Translations under genes and position numbers: made by a program
Assembly: GCF_009758255.1 (NCBI RefSeq)
Contig: NZ_WSEN01000008.1
Coordinates: forward strand, 186,001 to 250,000
Direction of reading: 5' to 3'
Origin: Microbacterium sp. MAH-37
Lineage (GTDB): Bacteria > Actinomycetota > Actinomycetes > Actinomycetales > Microbacteriaceae
Length of the DNA: 64,000 nucleotides
Notes under the pieces: model-generated
The model's database searches: none
What the model was told of the DNA's origin: nothing
What the model saw: the letters and a program-made list of their open reading frames with translations, nothing else
In this document: positions 41,477 through 49,659 of the stretch, piece after piece
How the letters are laid out: each line of letters starts with the position of its first letter
Position numbering within the stretch: position 1 is the first letter of the stretch

Positions 41477-42427
41477 ATGACCCTGACAGCGGATGCCGGC
41501 GCTGCGCGCGCGACCGCTCCGCTGCAGGCCGTGTACTCGCCGGGGCATCCGCTCGACCTGCCCCGCACGCTCGGCGTGCTGCAGCGTGGTGCCGGTGATC
41601 CGACGACGGCCGTCGCCGGAACCGTGATCTGGCTCGCACTGCGCACGGATGCCGGTCTCGCAAGCCTCGCGCTGCGCGCCGCGCGCGGCGAGGTGCACGC
41701 CTCCGCCTGGGGGCCGGGCGCCGCGGAGGCGCTCGACGCCGTCCCGCGACTGTGCGGCGCGGACGACGACTCCTCCGGGTTCGACGCGTCGCAGCATCCG
41801 CTCGTCGAAGCCGCGGCGCAGCGCCATCCCGGAATGCGGCTGACCCGCACCGACCGCGTGTTCGAGGCGCTCGCGGGGGCGATCATCGAGCAGAAGGTCA
41901 CGGGGATGCAGGCGTTCGGCGCCTGGCGCCAGCTCGTCACCCGATTCGGGGAACGCGTCCCCGGGCCCACACCTCGACCGATGTTCGTCCCGCCGACCGC
42001 GGAGACCTGGCGGCGCATCCCGTCGTGGGCGTGGCAGCGCGCGGCCGTGCAGCCCCAGCAGTCCCGCACGCTCGTCCGTGCTGCCGCGCGCGGAGACAGC
42101 GTCGAACGCGCCGTGCTCCGGGCATCCGACGGCGACGCGCGCGAACGCGCGCTGACCAGCCTGCCGGGCGTCGGCACCTGGACGTCGGCCGAGACTCGCC
42201 AGCGCGCGCTCGGCGATCCCGATGCCGTGAGCGTCGGCGACTACCACCTCGCCCACGAGGTCGGGTATGCGCTCACGGGATCGCGGACGGACGACGCCGG
42301 GATGCTCGAGCTGCTGGCCCCATGGGCCGGCCAGCGGCAGCGTGCCGTGCGGTTCATCCTCGCCAGCGGCGTGGCCGAGCCCCGCCGCGGTCCTCGACTC
42401 GCGCCCGAGGACCACCGCAGACGTTAG
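41477..42427 (+). CDS. AlkA-like DNA-3-methyladenine glycosylase (HhH-GPD)
   Basis: A 316-residue protein with the HhH-GPD domain in its C-terminal two-thirds: FEALAGAIIEQKVTGMQAFG, then the helix-hairpin-helix ALTSLPGVGTWTSAETRQRA and catalytic Asp region DAVSVGDYHLAHEVG. It likely excises alkylated bases. The N-terminal part (AVYSPGHPLDLPRTLGVLQR) matches the AlkA N-domain layout. No Cys-rich Fe-S loop is seen, so it is not the MutY/Nth type. Confidence 0.9.
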   Translation: MTLTADAGAARATAPLQAVYSPGHPLDLPRTLGVLQRGAGDPTTAVAGTVIWLALRTDAGLASLALRAARGEVHASAWGPGAAEALDAVPRLCGADDDSSGFDASQHPLVEAAAQRHPGMRLTRTDRVFEALAGAIIEQKVTGMQAFGAWRQLVTRFGERVPGPTPRPMFVPPTAETWRRIPSWAWQRAAVQPQQSRTLVRAAARGDSVERAVLRASDGDARERALTSLPGVGTWTSAETRQRALGDPDAVSVGDYHLAHEVGYALTGSRTDDAGMLELLAPWAGQRQRAVRFILASGVAEPRRGPRLAPEDHRRR

Positions 42428-42437
42428 TGTTGCGCCC

Positions 42438-42647
42438 ATGGAAAACAAGCGACGAGGCCGCTTCACATGGCTCGGCGGCACGGTGGTGCTGCTCGTGCTG
42501 GGCGTGATCTTCGGGCTGATCCTGCAGAACGTGTGGCTCGGCATCGCGATCGCCGCGTTCGTCTCCGTGATCTGGCTGATCGCCGTGGAGTCCCGTCGCG
42601 GCGGAAACCAGGGCGTGAACGACGAGTCGAACGGCGTCGAGGTCTAG
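42438..42647 (+). CDS. Small membrane protein
   Basis: A 69-residue protein with two hydrophobic segments: about residues 12-28 (LGGTVVLLVLGVIFGLI) and 31-48 (VWLGIAIAAFVSVIWLIA), flanked by basic residues. No family is recognised. ATG 42438 lies 11 bases after the glycosylase stop. Its stop codon and that of the converging ABC gene share CTAG (42644-42647). Confidence 0.75.
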   Translation: MENKRRGRFTWLGGTVVLLVLGVIFGLILQNVWLGIAIAAFVSVIWLIAVESRRGGNQGVNDESNGVEV

Positions 42648-43405
42648 TAGTAGACGGCGAGCGGGCCGTGGGGCCCCTCGATCACCTGCACCGGGGTGTC
42701 GAAGACCCTGGTGAGCACCTCGTCGGTCATGATCTCGGCGGGTGTCCCGAACTCGACGACGTTCCCGTCGCGCATCGCGCAGATGCGATCGGCGTAGTGC
42801 CCGGCGAAGTTGATGTCGTGCAGCACGATCACGATGGTGCGTCCGAGCTCGTCGGCGGCGCGACGCAGCTGCGCCATCATCCGCACGGCGTGCCGCATGT
42901 CGAGGTTGTTCAGCGGTTCGTCCAGCAGCACAACGTCGGTGTCCTGCGCGAGCACCATCGCGACGTACGCCCGCTGCCGCTGACCGCCTGACAGTTCGTC
43001 GAGGTATCGGGTCTCGAGCTCGGTGAGCTCGAGGAACTCGATCGCCCGACTGATCGCCTCCTCGTCGGCGACGGTCAGACGTCCGCGGGAGTGCGGGAAC
43101 CGCCCGAACCCGACCAGCTGGCGCACCGTGAGCCGGGTGATGAAGTGGTTCTCCTGCCGCAGCACCGAGACGACCTTGGCGAGATCCTTCGACCTGCTGC
43201 GGGCGACGTCGAGCCCGGCGACCTCGATCGTGCCGGCATCCATCCCGAGCAGCCGGCCGGCCATCGTCAGCAGCGTCGACTTGCCCGCGCCGTTGGGGCC
43301 GATCAGCGCGGTGATCCCGCCGGTCGGGATGCGCAGGTCGATCGGGCCGATGCCGACCGAGTCCGAATAGTCCTTGCGGACCCCGGCAATCGCGAGAGCG
43401 GTCAC
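42644..43405 (-). CDS. Iron-siderophore ABC transporter ATP-binding protein (FepC-like)
   Basis: A 253-residue ATPase: Walker A (LIGPNGAGKSTLLTMAGR), VSVLRQENHFITRLTVRQL, signature (LSGGQRQRAYVAMVLAQD), Walker B (VVLLDEPLNNLDMRHAV) and switch (VIVLHDINFAGHYADR), matching siderophore-type transporters. GTG 43405 overlaps the permease stop as GTGA. It is the last gene of the iron uptake operon. Confidence 0.94.
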   Translation of the reverse strand: MTALAIAGVRKDYSDSVGIGPIDLRIPTGGITALIGPNGAGKSTLLTMAGRLLGMDAGTIEVAGLDVARSRSKDLAKVVSVLRQENHFITRLTVRQLVGFGRFPHSRGRLTVADEEAISRAIEFLELTELETRYLDELSGGQRQRAYVAMVLAQDTDVVLLDEPLNNLDMRHAVRMMAQLRRAADELGRTIVIVLHDINFAGHYADRICAMRDGNVVEFGTPAEIMTDEVLTRVFDTPVQVIEGPHGPLAVYY

Positions 43406-44442
43406 AGACGCCCCTTTCTGAGGATGACGATCAGGAAGATGGTTCCGCCGACCAGCTCGATGATGATCGACACGACGCCCTGTGCGGAGAACACGTTGCG
43501 CATCACGAAGTACGCGCCGGTGAGGATCGTGAACGCGGTCAGCACCGCGACCGGGAACACGAAACGATGGTCGTAGGTGTCGGCGAACTGGTAGGCGAGG
43601 GTCGCGACGAGGAAGCCCAGGAACACCATCGGCCCGATCAGCGCGGTCGACGTCGCGATGAGCACCGCGACCAGGGTGAGCACCGTCATCAGCATCCGCC
43701 GGTGATTCAGTCCGAGCGAGGTCGCGGCATCCGCGCCCAGCGCCATGACGTTGAGCCGGCGCGACGACGCCCACAGTCCGGATGCCGCCAACAGGACCAG
43801 CGGGATCGCGATCGGCAGCGTCTCGGGGTCGGCGTTCGCGACGCTGCCGAACAGGCGCGCGCTCAGCACGTCGAACTCGCTCGGCGTGAGCAGCCGCTGC
43901 ATGAACGTCGAGACGGCGCCGAGTCCTCCCCCGATCACGATGCCGATCAGCAGCATGATCTGCAGGTTCGCGTAGCGTCCGGTGAGCAGCCAGCCGTAGA
44001 GCGCGACGGCGAGGCCGACCATGATCGACACCTGCAGCACGAACTGCCATGGCCCGCGCAGGGCGGTGATCCCGGCGACGCCGAGCACGTAGACGGCCGT
44101 GGTCTGCACGGCGACGAAGAGCGCGTCGAAGCCCATGATCGACGGTGTGATGATGCGGTTCGCCGTCACGGTCTGGAACGCCACGGTCGCGGTGGCCTGC
44201 GCGACCGCGACGATCGCGAGCACCACCACGGTCATCACGCGCAGGCGCGCGATGCGCCAGAACCCCTCGGTGCCGACCGGCATCGGGTTGCCGTACGCGA
44301 GCAGCCCGAAGGAGAACAGCAGGGACAGGATGCCGAGGACGGCGAGCACGATGATCATGCGGCGCCGTGCTCCGGGCGCCGACAGCGGGCCGGATGCACG
44401 GGTGACGGGCATCCGGCTCTCGGGAACGAGCGATCTAAGCAC
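43402..44442 (-). CDS. Siderophore ABC transporter permease (FecD/FepG-like)
   Basis: A 346-residue permease of the FecCD family with about nine or ten hydrophobic segments. Landmarks are ANRIITPSIMGFDALFVAVQ, the coupling loop ALGADAATSLGLNHRRMLM and VFLGFLVATLAYQFA. The GTG at 44442 overlaps the upstream permease by 8 bases; an internal ATG at 44412 is possible. It pairs with the upstream paralogue to form the membrane channel. Confidence 0.92.
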   Translation of the reverse strand: MLRSLVPESRMPVTRASGPLSAPGARRRMIIVLAVLGILSLLFSFGLLAYGNPMPVGTEGFWRIARLRVMTVVVLAIVAVAQATATVAFQTVTANRIITPSIMGFDALFVAVQTTAVYVLGVAGITALRGPWQFVLQVSIMVGLAVALYGWLLTGRYANLQIMLLIGIVIGGGLGAVSTFMQRLLTPSEFDVLSARLFGSVANADPETLPIAIPLVLLAASGLWASSRRLNVMALGADAATSLGLNHRRMLMTVLTLVAVLIATSTALIGPMVFLGFLVATLAYQFADTYDHRFVFPVAVLTAFTILTGAYFVMRNVFSAQGVVSIIIELVGGTIFLIVILRKGRL

Positions 44443-45424
44443 GACGACGCTGCCTCAGGAGCAGGACCACGAAGACCGCCGCGCCGACCACGCCGAGGAT
44501 GAGCGACACCGGCACCTCGAACGGACGGATCACGGTGCGGCCGATGAGGTCGCAGAGCGTGACGATGCCGGTGCCGAGCACGCACACCCACGGCAGGTTG
44601 CTGCGGAGGTCGTCGCCGCGGATCATCGAGACGATGTTCGGCACGATGAGTCCGAGGAACGGCAGATTGCCGACGACCACGGTGACCACGCCGGTCGCGA
44701 TCGCGATGAGCACAGTGCCGAGCAGCACGATGCGACCGTGGTTCAGGCCGACCGAGGTGGCGACCTCCTGCCCGAGCCCGGCGACGGTGAAGCGATCGGC
44801 CGCGACGAACACCGCGGCGCCGACCAGGGCGACGATCCAGACCAGCTCGTACTGCCCGCGCAGCACCGAGGTGAAGCTGCCCGCGAACCAGACGCCGAGA
44901 TTCTGCAGGGTGTTGGTCTGCAGCGCGATGAAGGTCGACAGCGCGCCGACCACGGCCCCGAGCATGATCCCGACGATCGGCACGATCAGCGAGGACCGCA
45001 GCGACACCCGCCGCAGGAAAAGGAAGAACACCATGGTCCCGATGAACGCGGCGAGCACGGCTCCGACCATCCGGACCGGGATCGGAGCGCCTGGCCACAG
45101 GATCATCACGACGAGCAGTCCGAGGCCGGCCCACTCCGTGGTTCCGGTGGTGGTCGGCTCGACGAAGCGGTTCTGCGTGAGCAGCTGCATCACGAGTCCG
45201 CACATCGCCATCGCGGCGCCGGCCAGCACGAGGGCGATCGTGCGCGGGATGCGGGTGATCGCGAACATCTCGGCGCCGTCCTCGGCGCCCGCGACGTCGT
45301 AGACGCCGGTGAACAGCGAGAGCGCGAGCAGCACGGCGACGACGAGGATGCCGATCAGCAGTGCGGGGTCGAACAGCCGCCCGCGGGTGGTGCGCGTGGG
45401 CGGAGGTGCGGTGAGGGTCGTCAT
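44435..45424 (-). CDS. Siderophore ABC transporter permease (FecC/FepD-like)
   Basis: A 329-residue FecCD permease with LALSLFTGVYDVAGAEDGAE, RIPRTIALVLAGAAMAMCGL (the conserved family start), QLLTQNRFVEPTTTG, EVATSVGLNHGRIVLLGTVL and GNLPFLGLIVPNIVSMIRGD with DDLRSNLP. It works with the downstream permease. It is separated from the binding-protein gene by the large inverted repeat at 45438. Confidence 0.94.
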   Translation of the reverse strand: MTTLTAPPPTRTTRGRLFDPALLIGILVVAVLLALSLFTGVYDVAGAEDGAEMFAITRIPRTIALVLAGAAMAMCGLVMQLLTQNRFVEPTTTGTTEWAGLGLLVVMILWPGAPIPVRMVGAVLAAFIGTMVFFLFLRRVSLRSSLIVPIVGIMLGAVVGALSTFIALQTNTLQNLGVWFAGSFTSVLRGQYELVWIVALVGAAVFVAADRFTVAGLGQEVATSVGLNHGRIVLLGTVLIAIATGVVTVVVGNLPFLGLIVPNIVSMIRGDDLRSNLPWVCVLGTGIVTLCDLIGRTVIRPFEVPVSLILGVVGAAVFVVLLLRQRRRA

Positions 45425-45437
45425 GATGAGCCTTGGC

Positions 45438-45524
45438 GACGTCCTTCGTCTCGTCGCTGCGCTCCTCGCTCAGGAGCCGGAGCAGAACCGGTTCCTGAGC
45501 GAGCGCAGCGAGACGAAGGACGTC
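45438..45524. repeat. Large inverted repeat within the iron uptake operon
   Basis: The arms at 45438-45480 and 45488-45524 are complementary over about 37 bp except two 3-base insertions in the left arm and one mismatch; outer ends GACGTCCTTCGTCTCG / CGAGACGAAGGACGTC. A 7-base loop separates the arms. It lies between the binding-protein stop and the first permease gene on the minus strand and shares CTTCGTCTCG and GCTCAGGA with the repeat at 34324. It may stabilise the binding-protein message. Confidence 0.8.
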
Positions 45525-45530
45525 GGGCGG

Positions 45531-46523
45531 TCAGGCCTTCGCCTTCTCCAGCGCCTTCGCGAAGTCGTTGAAGAAGGTCGTGTAGGTCTGGATGCCCTCG
45601 TTCAGGTACGTGTCGACGGGCATGTAGACGATCTGCGCGTCCTTCACGGCGGTGACGCCCTTCAGCGCCTCGGAGTTCTCGATGATCTGAGCGGCCTGCA
45701 CGTACTCCGGCTCCTCCGCGGCGAAGACGGCGTCGCGGTCCATGACGAGGATCCAGTCGGGGTTGGCCTTCGCGATCGCCTCGACTGAGATGTCGTCGCC
45801 CTGGTGGTCGTCGGTGGCGCCCTCGACCTCGAGCGCCGGAGTCAGTCCGAGGATGTCGAACACCGGGCCGAGGGTGCGGCCGACCTTCGGCGCGACGTAG
45901 CCGATCTGCCCGCCCGAGGTGGTGACGGCCATGACGGTGTCTCCCTCGTCGTAGGCCTTCTTCGCCTTCTCGATCGACGCGTCGAGCTTGTCGTTGAGCT
46001 TCTTCGCCTCGGTCTGCTTCGCGAAGATCTCACCGAGCGCGGCGGTCTGCCGCTTGAGCTCGGCGTCGAAGGGCTCGTCCTCGCGCGGCTCGAGGTCGAT
46101 GATCGTGGCATCCGGCACGAGCGACGCGATCGCCTCGCCGTGCTGGGTGAAGCGCTGGCCGTTGATGACCAGGTCGGGCGCCGCGGCGACGACGAGTTCG
46201 AGGTTCGGCTCGCGGTGCGAGCCGAGGTCGACGAGACCCTCCTGGGTCTTGTACGACACGGTCTCGGGCATGAGCGAGACCGCGGCGGCGGAGAGTTCGA
46301 TGCCCCACTCGTCGAGGGTCTGGAACGTGCGGTTGTCGGTCGCGACGACGGATGCCGGCGGCGTGGCGATCTCGTGGCTGCCGGTGTTGTCCTCGATGGT
46401 GACGGATGCCGCAGCGGGGGGAGTCTTCTGTTCGGCGGCGGGCTTCTCGGTGGCGCAGCCTGCGATCGCGAGCAGGGTCGCGGTGGCCAGGCCGGTGACG
46501 GCGAGAATGCGGGGCACGGACAT
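45531..46523 (-). CDS. Iron-siderophore substrate-binding lipoprotein (FatB/FhuD-like)
   Basis: A 330-residue TroA-type binding protein. The signal peptide ends LLAIAGCATEKPA (lipobox). Landmarks are VTIEDNTGSHEIATPPASVV, ELVVAAAPDLVINGQRFTQH, ATIIDLEPREDEPFDAELKR and NPDWILVMDRDAVF. This is the class that binds catecholate or hydroxamate siderophores. AAGGAG lies seven bases before the ATG. An IdeR-type box lies upstream (46554). Confidence 0.93.
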   Translation of the reverse strand: MSVPRILAVTGLATATLLAIAGCATEKPAAEQKTPPAAASVTIEDNTGSHEIATPPASVVATDNRTFQTLDEWGIELSAAAVSLMPETVSYKTQEGLVDLGSHREPNLELVVAAAPDLVINGQRFTQHGEAIASLVPDATIIDLEPREDEPFDAELKRQTAALGEIFAKQTEAKKLNDKLDASIEKAKKAYDEGDTVMAVTTSGGQIGYVAPKVGRTLGPVFDILGLTPALEVEGATDDHQGDDISVEAIAKANPDWILVMDRDAVFAAEEPEYVQAAQIIENSEALKGVTAVKDAQIVYMPVDTYLNEGIQTYTTFFNDFAKALEKAKA

Positions 46524-46553
46524 GGAGGAACTCCTTGCTGTGGGGTGGGGAAT

Positions 46554-46572
46554 GTAGGTAAGCCTTACCTGA
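46554..46572. promoter_or_regulatory. IdeR/DtxR iron box in a divergent promoter
   Basis: AGGTAAGCCTTACCT (46556-46570) is a palindrome apart from its central base and matches the DtxR/IdeR box (TTAGGTTAGGCTAACCTAA) closely. It lies between the siderophore-binding gene (-) and the siderophore-interacting protein gene (+), so Fe-loaded IdeR would repress both. Confidence 0.85.
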
Positions 46573-46590
46573 CCCGGCTAAGGTAGCAGC

Positions 46591-47367
46591 ATGACCTCCC
46601 CGATCGTCAAATCGCCCGGATTCCGCCTCGAACGCCGCGGTCTCGACCTGCGGTTCCGCTCCGCCACTCTCGCCGCCCGCGAGCGGATCGCTCCCGATTA
46701 CGTGCGGGTGCGCCTCACCGGCAGCGACCTGGAGGGTTTCGACTCCCCCGGTTGCGACGACCACATGCGGCTGTTCTTCCCGGCAGGGCCCGTGTCGTCG
46801 GTGGAGGAGATGCGCGCCGCCCCGAGCCGCGAGTACACCCCGCTGAGCTGGGGCGAGGACTGGCTCGAGGTCGAGTTCGCCGTGCACGGGGACGAGGGCG
46901 TCGCCGCCCCCTGGGCCGCGACCGCACCGCTCGGAGCGACGATCGGCGTCGGCGGCCCGCGCGGCTCGCAGCTGATCGAGGGGACGCCGGATGCCTGGAT
47001 GCTGGTCGGTGACGAGACGGCGATCCCGGCGATCCGCCGCTTCGCGAGGACACTGCCCGCCGAGGTGCCCGCCCGCATCGTGATCGAGGTGAAGTCCGCG
47101 GCCGACGAGATCTGGATCGATGCTCCGGTGGCGATCGAGTGGCTGCACCGCGGCGACGCCCCGGCCGGGTCGGCGCTGATCGCCTTCCTCGACGGGCTCG
47201 ACGCCGCGGATCGCCCGGGTGCTGACACCTTCGTGTTCATCGCCGCCGAGCAGGCGATCGTCAAGTCGGGCCGTGCCCTGCTGGAACGCTGGGACATCCC
47301 GGCCGCGCAGGCGATCGTGAAGGGCTACTGGAAGCGCGGCGAGGCCGAGTACCACGCACCGCACTGA
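46591..47367 (+). CDS. Siderophore-interacting FAD-binding protein
   Basis: A 258-residue SIP-family flavin reductase that releases iron from siderophores by reduction. FAD-binding region SREYTPLSWGEDWLEVEFAV (R-x-Y-T), then APWAATAPLGATIGVGGPRG and the NAD(P)H part DAWMLVGDETAIPAIRRFAR; ends KGYWKRGEAEYH, a family hallmark. ATG 46591 follows the IdeR box. Confidence 0.94.
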   Translation: MTSPIVKSPGFRLERRGLDLRFRSATLAARERIAPDYVRVRLTGSDLEGFDSPGCDDHMRLFFPAGPVSSVEEMRAAPSREYTPLSWGEDWLEVEFAVHGDEGVAAPWAATAPLGATIGVGGPRGSQLIEGTPDAWMLVGDETAIPAIRRFARTLPAEVPARIVIEVKSAADEIWIDAPVAIEWLHRGDAPAGSALIAFLDGLDAADRPGADTFVFIAAEQAIVKSGRALLERWDIPAAQAIVKGYWKRGEAEYHAPH

Positions 47368-47392
47368 GTGGTCGCCTGCCTAGGCTGGACCT

Positions 47393-48202
47393 GTGCCGCA
47401 TCCGATCGCCCCGCAGGACAGACACGACGCGTTCTCCGCGAACCCGACCGGCACCGCTGTGCTGCTGGTCGCCGGGTCGAGCGGACGCATCGAGGTCGAG
47501 CGCGCCGAGCTGCTCGCCGCGCACGGCGCGCGGGTCAGGGCCATCCGCTGGTTCGGCGGTGAGGGTCAGCGACCCGCCCCGCATGAGGTGCCGATCGAGC
47601 TGTTCGCCGAGCAGATCGATCAGCTGAGAACCGAGGCGGATCGTGTCGTGATCTTCGGCACGTCGTTCGGGGCCGAAGCGGCGCTGACGACGGCGAGCCT
47701 GATCTCGGTCGATGGTGTGATCGCCGTCGCGCCTTCATCGGTCGTCTGGGCCGGTGCTGCCGACGGTGCATGGTCGTCGCACTGGACGCATCGCGGAGCT
47801 CCGCTCCCCTGCGTCGGCTTCGACCAGGACTGGGCGCCGGGTTCAGATCCGCCGTCGTTCCGTTCGCTGTACGCCTCGAGCCTGCTCCGCTTCTCCGAGG
47901 ACGCGGCGGCGGCGCGCATCCGCGTCGAGGACATCGCCGGCGACGTGCTGCTGATCGCCGGCGGCGACGACCAGGTGTGGCCGTCCGTCGACTTCGCCCG
48001 AAGCATCGAGCGCGATCGCACGGATGCCGGGATGAGCACAACCGTCGTGACACACCCGGATGCCGGACACCGGCTGCTGCTGCCGGGCGAGACCCCCGCC
48101 GCGGGCGGCGTCCGCATGGCCAGAGGCGGAACGGCGGAGGCCGATGCCGCGCTCGGCACCACGGCCTGGCCCGCGGTGCTCCGGACGCTGGATTCCCCCT
48201 AG
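47393..48202 (+). CDS. Alpha/beta hydrolase, BAAT-like
   Basis: A 269-residue hydrolase-fold protein with nucleophile elbow VIFGTSFGAEAALTTA (G-T-S-F-G), acidic residue in LLIAGGDDQVWPSVDFA, and His in HPDAGHRLLLPGE. This order fits the acyl-CoA thioester hydrolase / bile-acid-CoA C-terminal family. The substrate is unknown. It starts at a GTG (47393) with no strong ribosome site. It precedes the erm leader. Confidence 0.85.
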   Translation: MPHPIAPQDRHDAFSANPTGTAVLLVAGSSGRIEVERAELLAAHGARVRAIRWFGGEGQRPAPHEVPIELFAEQIDQLRTEADRVVIFGTSFGAEAALTTASLISVDGVIAVAPSSVVWAGAADGAWSSHWTHRGAPLPCVGFDQDWAPGSDPPSFRSLYASSLLRFSEDAAAARIRVEDIAGDVLLIAGGDDQVWPSVDFARSIERDRTDAGMSTTVVTHPDAGHRLLLPGETPAAGGVRMARGGTAEADAALGTTAWPAVLRTLDSP

Positions 48203-48212
48203 ACTCGTCCGC

Positions 48213-48281
48213 ATGGGAGCTTTGATCGTGAGCGCGCAGATCGGCGCGCCCCAGCAGATGATTCGCGAGCGCCGCGCCTGA
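48213..48281 (+). CDS. erm leader peptide
   Basis: A 22-residue frame (MGALIVSAQIGAPQQMIRER, then RA and TGA). TAGACT (48200-48205) about eight bases before the ATG could be the -10, making it leaderless. It contains R-E-R, the R/K-x-R/K macrolide-arrest motif known to stall drug-bound ribosomes. Hairpins follow to the erm ribosome site, so it fits a drug-inducible attenuation leader. Confidence 0.75.
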   Translation: MGALIVSAQIGAPQQMIRERRA

Positions 48282-48410
48282 CGGCGCGCTGACGCTCACA
48301 CATCGCGCGCCGTCTCCGGATGCCTTCCCGCACCCGGAAGCGCGGTCTCTCGCATCCCGCGGGCCGGTCTGTGACCGGCATCCCTTCCGGGTGCTCCGAT
48401 CCTTCAGGAG
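48281..48410 (+). promoter_or_regulatory. erm attenuator hairpins
   Basis: ACGGCGCGC (48281-48289) pairs with GCGCGCCGT (48305-48313). CACCCGGAAG (48331-48340) pairs with CTTCCGGGTG (48384-48393), and competes with a short CTTCC (48324-48328) / GGAAG (48336-48340) hairpin. CCGGTC-TGT-GACCGG (48364-48378) is a third. The alternatives lie upstream of AGGAG (48406-48410), so leader stalling could expose it. Confidence 0.65.
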
Positions 48411-48416
48411 CAACCC

Positions 48417-49163
48417 ATGCGTTCCGTTCACGGCGGCCGGCACGAACTCGGCCAGAACTTCCTCGTCCACGCGCCCACGATCCGCAGCATCCGCGACCTC
48501 GTCGCCGACACCCAAGGGCCGATCCTCGAACTCGGACCGGGTGACGGCGCCCTCACCGCCGAGCTGATCCCGCTGGGCCGCGACCTGCGCGCGATCGAGA
48601 TCGACGAGCACCGGGTGCACCGACTGCGCCGGCGGCATCCAGGTCTCGACGTGCAGCACGGGGATGCGCTACGCGTGCGCTACGACCGCCCGGTCGTGGT
48701 GGGCAACATCACGTTCCACATCACGACGCCGCTGCTGCGCCGTCTGCTGGCGCAGCGAGACTGGCAGCACGCCGTCTTGCTCACGCAGTGGGAGGTCACC
48801 CGCAAGCGCGCCGGTGTCGGCGGTGCCACCATGATGACGGCGCAGTCGGCACCGTGGTTCTCGTTCGAACTGCACGGCAGGGTGGCGGCTCACCGGTTCC
48901 GCCCGGTGCCCTCGGTGGACGGCGGCATCCTCTCGATCACCCGTCGCGGCTCACCGCTGCTGCCGCTGTCGGGGCGGAGCGGGTACGTGCGATTCGTCCG
49001 AGACGTGTTCACCGGCCGCGGGCGCGGCATCGACCGGATCGTGCGGGCCAGGGGCGGTCGTCGCGGCGCCGTTCGCCGCGCCGGGATCGCCCCTGACGCG
49101 CTGCCGCGCGACCTCACGCCGGAGCAGTGGGCGGCACTGTGGCGCGCGCTCGATGAACAGTGA
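48417..49163 (+). CDS. erm: 23S rRNA (adenine-2058-N6) methyltransferase Erm
   Basis: A 248-residue Rossmann methyltransferase of the Erm/KsgA family. It begins HGGRHELGQNFLVHAPTIRS; SAM-binding ILELGPGDGALTAEL, acidic loop AIEIDEHRV and catalytic motif VVGNITFHITTPLLRR (N-x-x-F, the Erm form of NPPY). The C-terminus is basic and Arg-rich (RARGGRRGAVRRAG). It should dimethylate A2058 and confer macrolide-lincosamide-streptogramin B resistance. The class looks like the actinobacterial Erm(X)-type. ATG 48417 is seven bases after AGGAG. An intrinsic housekeeping KsgA would lack the leader and this start. Confidence 0.9.
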   Translation: MRSVHGGRHELGQNFLVHAPTIRSIRDLVADTQGPILELGPGDGALTAELIPLGRDLRAIEIDEHRVHRLRRRHPGLDVQHGDALRVRYDRPVVVGNITFHITTPLLRRLLAQRDWQHAVLLTQWEVTRKRAGVGGATMMTAQSAPWFSFELHGRVAAHRFRPVPSVDGGILSITRRGSPLLPLSGRSGYVRFVRDVFTGRGRGIDRIVRARGGRRGAVRRAGIAPDALPRDLTPEQWAALWRALDEQ

Positions 49164-49245
49164 GAGATGCCTCTTGCGGATGCCCCGGCGGCGGCGAATA
49201 CTGGTCGGCGCCGGGCATCCGGCATCCCTTCCGGAAGGCGATCCC

Positions 49246-49659
49246 ATGGCCGTTCTCAATCCTTACCTGTCGTTCCGCGACAACGCCCGAGAGGCGATGA
49301 CGTTCTACCAGTCGGTGCTCGGCGGCAAGCTCGATCTCGTCGAGTTCTCGTCGTTCCCGATGCCGCATGACGCTGCCGACGCGAACAAGATCATGCACTC
49401 GTGGCTCGAGACCGACGATGGCATGGTGCTCGCCGGCTCCGACACCCCGGCCGGCATGGAGTACCAGGAGCCGCGGGGCATCTCGGTCTCGATGAGCACT
49501 GACGACGGCGCCCGCGCCCAGGCGATCTGGGACGGACTCGCCGACGGCGGCACCGTCGACATCCCCTTCGACGGCGCACCATGGGGCGGGAGGTTCGGGA
49601 TGATCACCGACCGCTACGGGGTGTCCTGGATGATCACGGAGAACGCCGCCGGAGAGTGA
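49246..49659 (+). CDS. PhnB-like VOC/glyoxalase-fold protein
   Basis: A 137-residue VOC-superfamily protein (VLNPYLSFRDNAREAMTFYQ, SVLGGKLDLVEFSSFPMP, HSWLETDDGMVLAGSDTP and WGGRFGMITDRYGVSWMI), matching PhnB/DUF3335-like proteins. Catalytic metal ligands are not all obvious, so function is unknown. AAGGCG is upstream of the ATG at 49246. Confidence 0.85.
   Translation: MAVLNPYLSFRDNAREAMTFYQSVLGGKLDLVEFSSFPMPHDAADANKIMHSWLETDDGMVLAGSDTPAGMEYQEPRGISVSMSTDDGARAQAIWDGLADGGTVDIPFDGAPWGGRFGMITDRYGVSWMITENAAGE

Noticed and set aside
48417..49163. erm gene considered as housekeeping ksgA
   Set aside because: Sequence starts GGRHELGQNFL, has N-x-x-F and a leader with hairpins, which KsgA genes lack.
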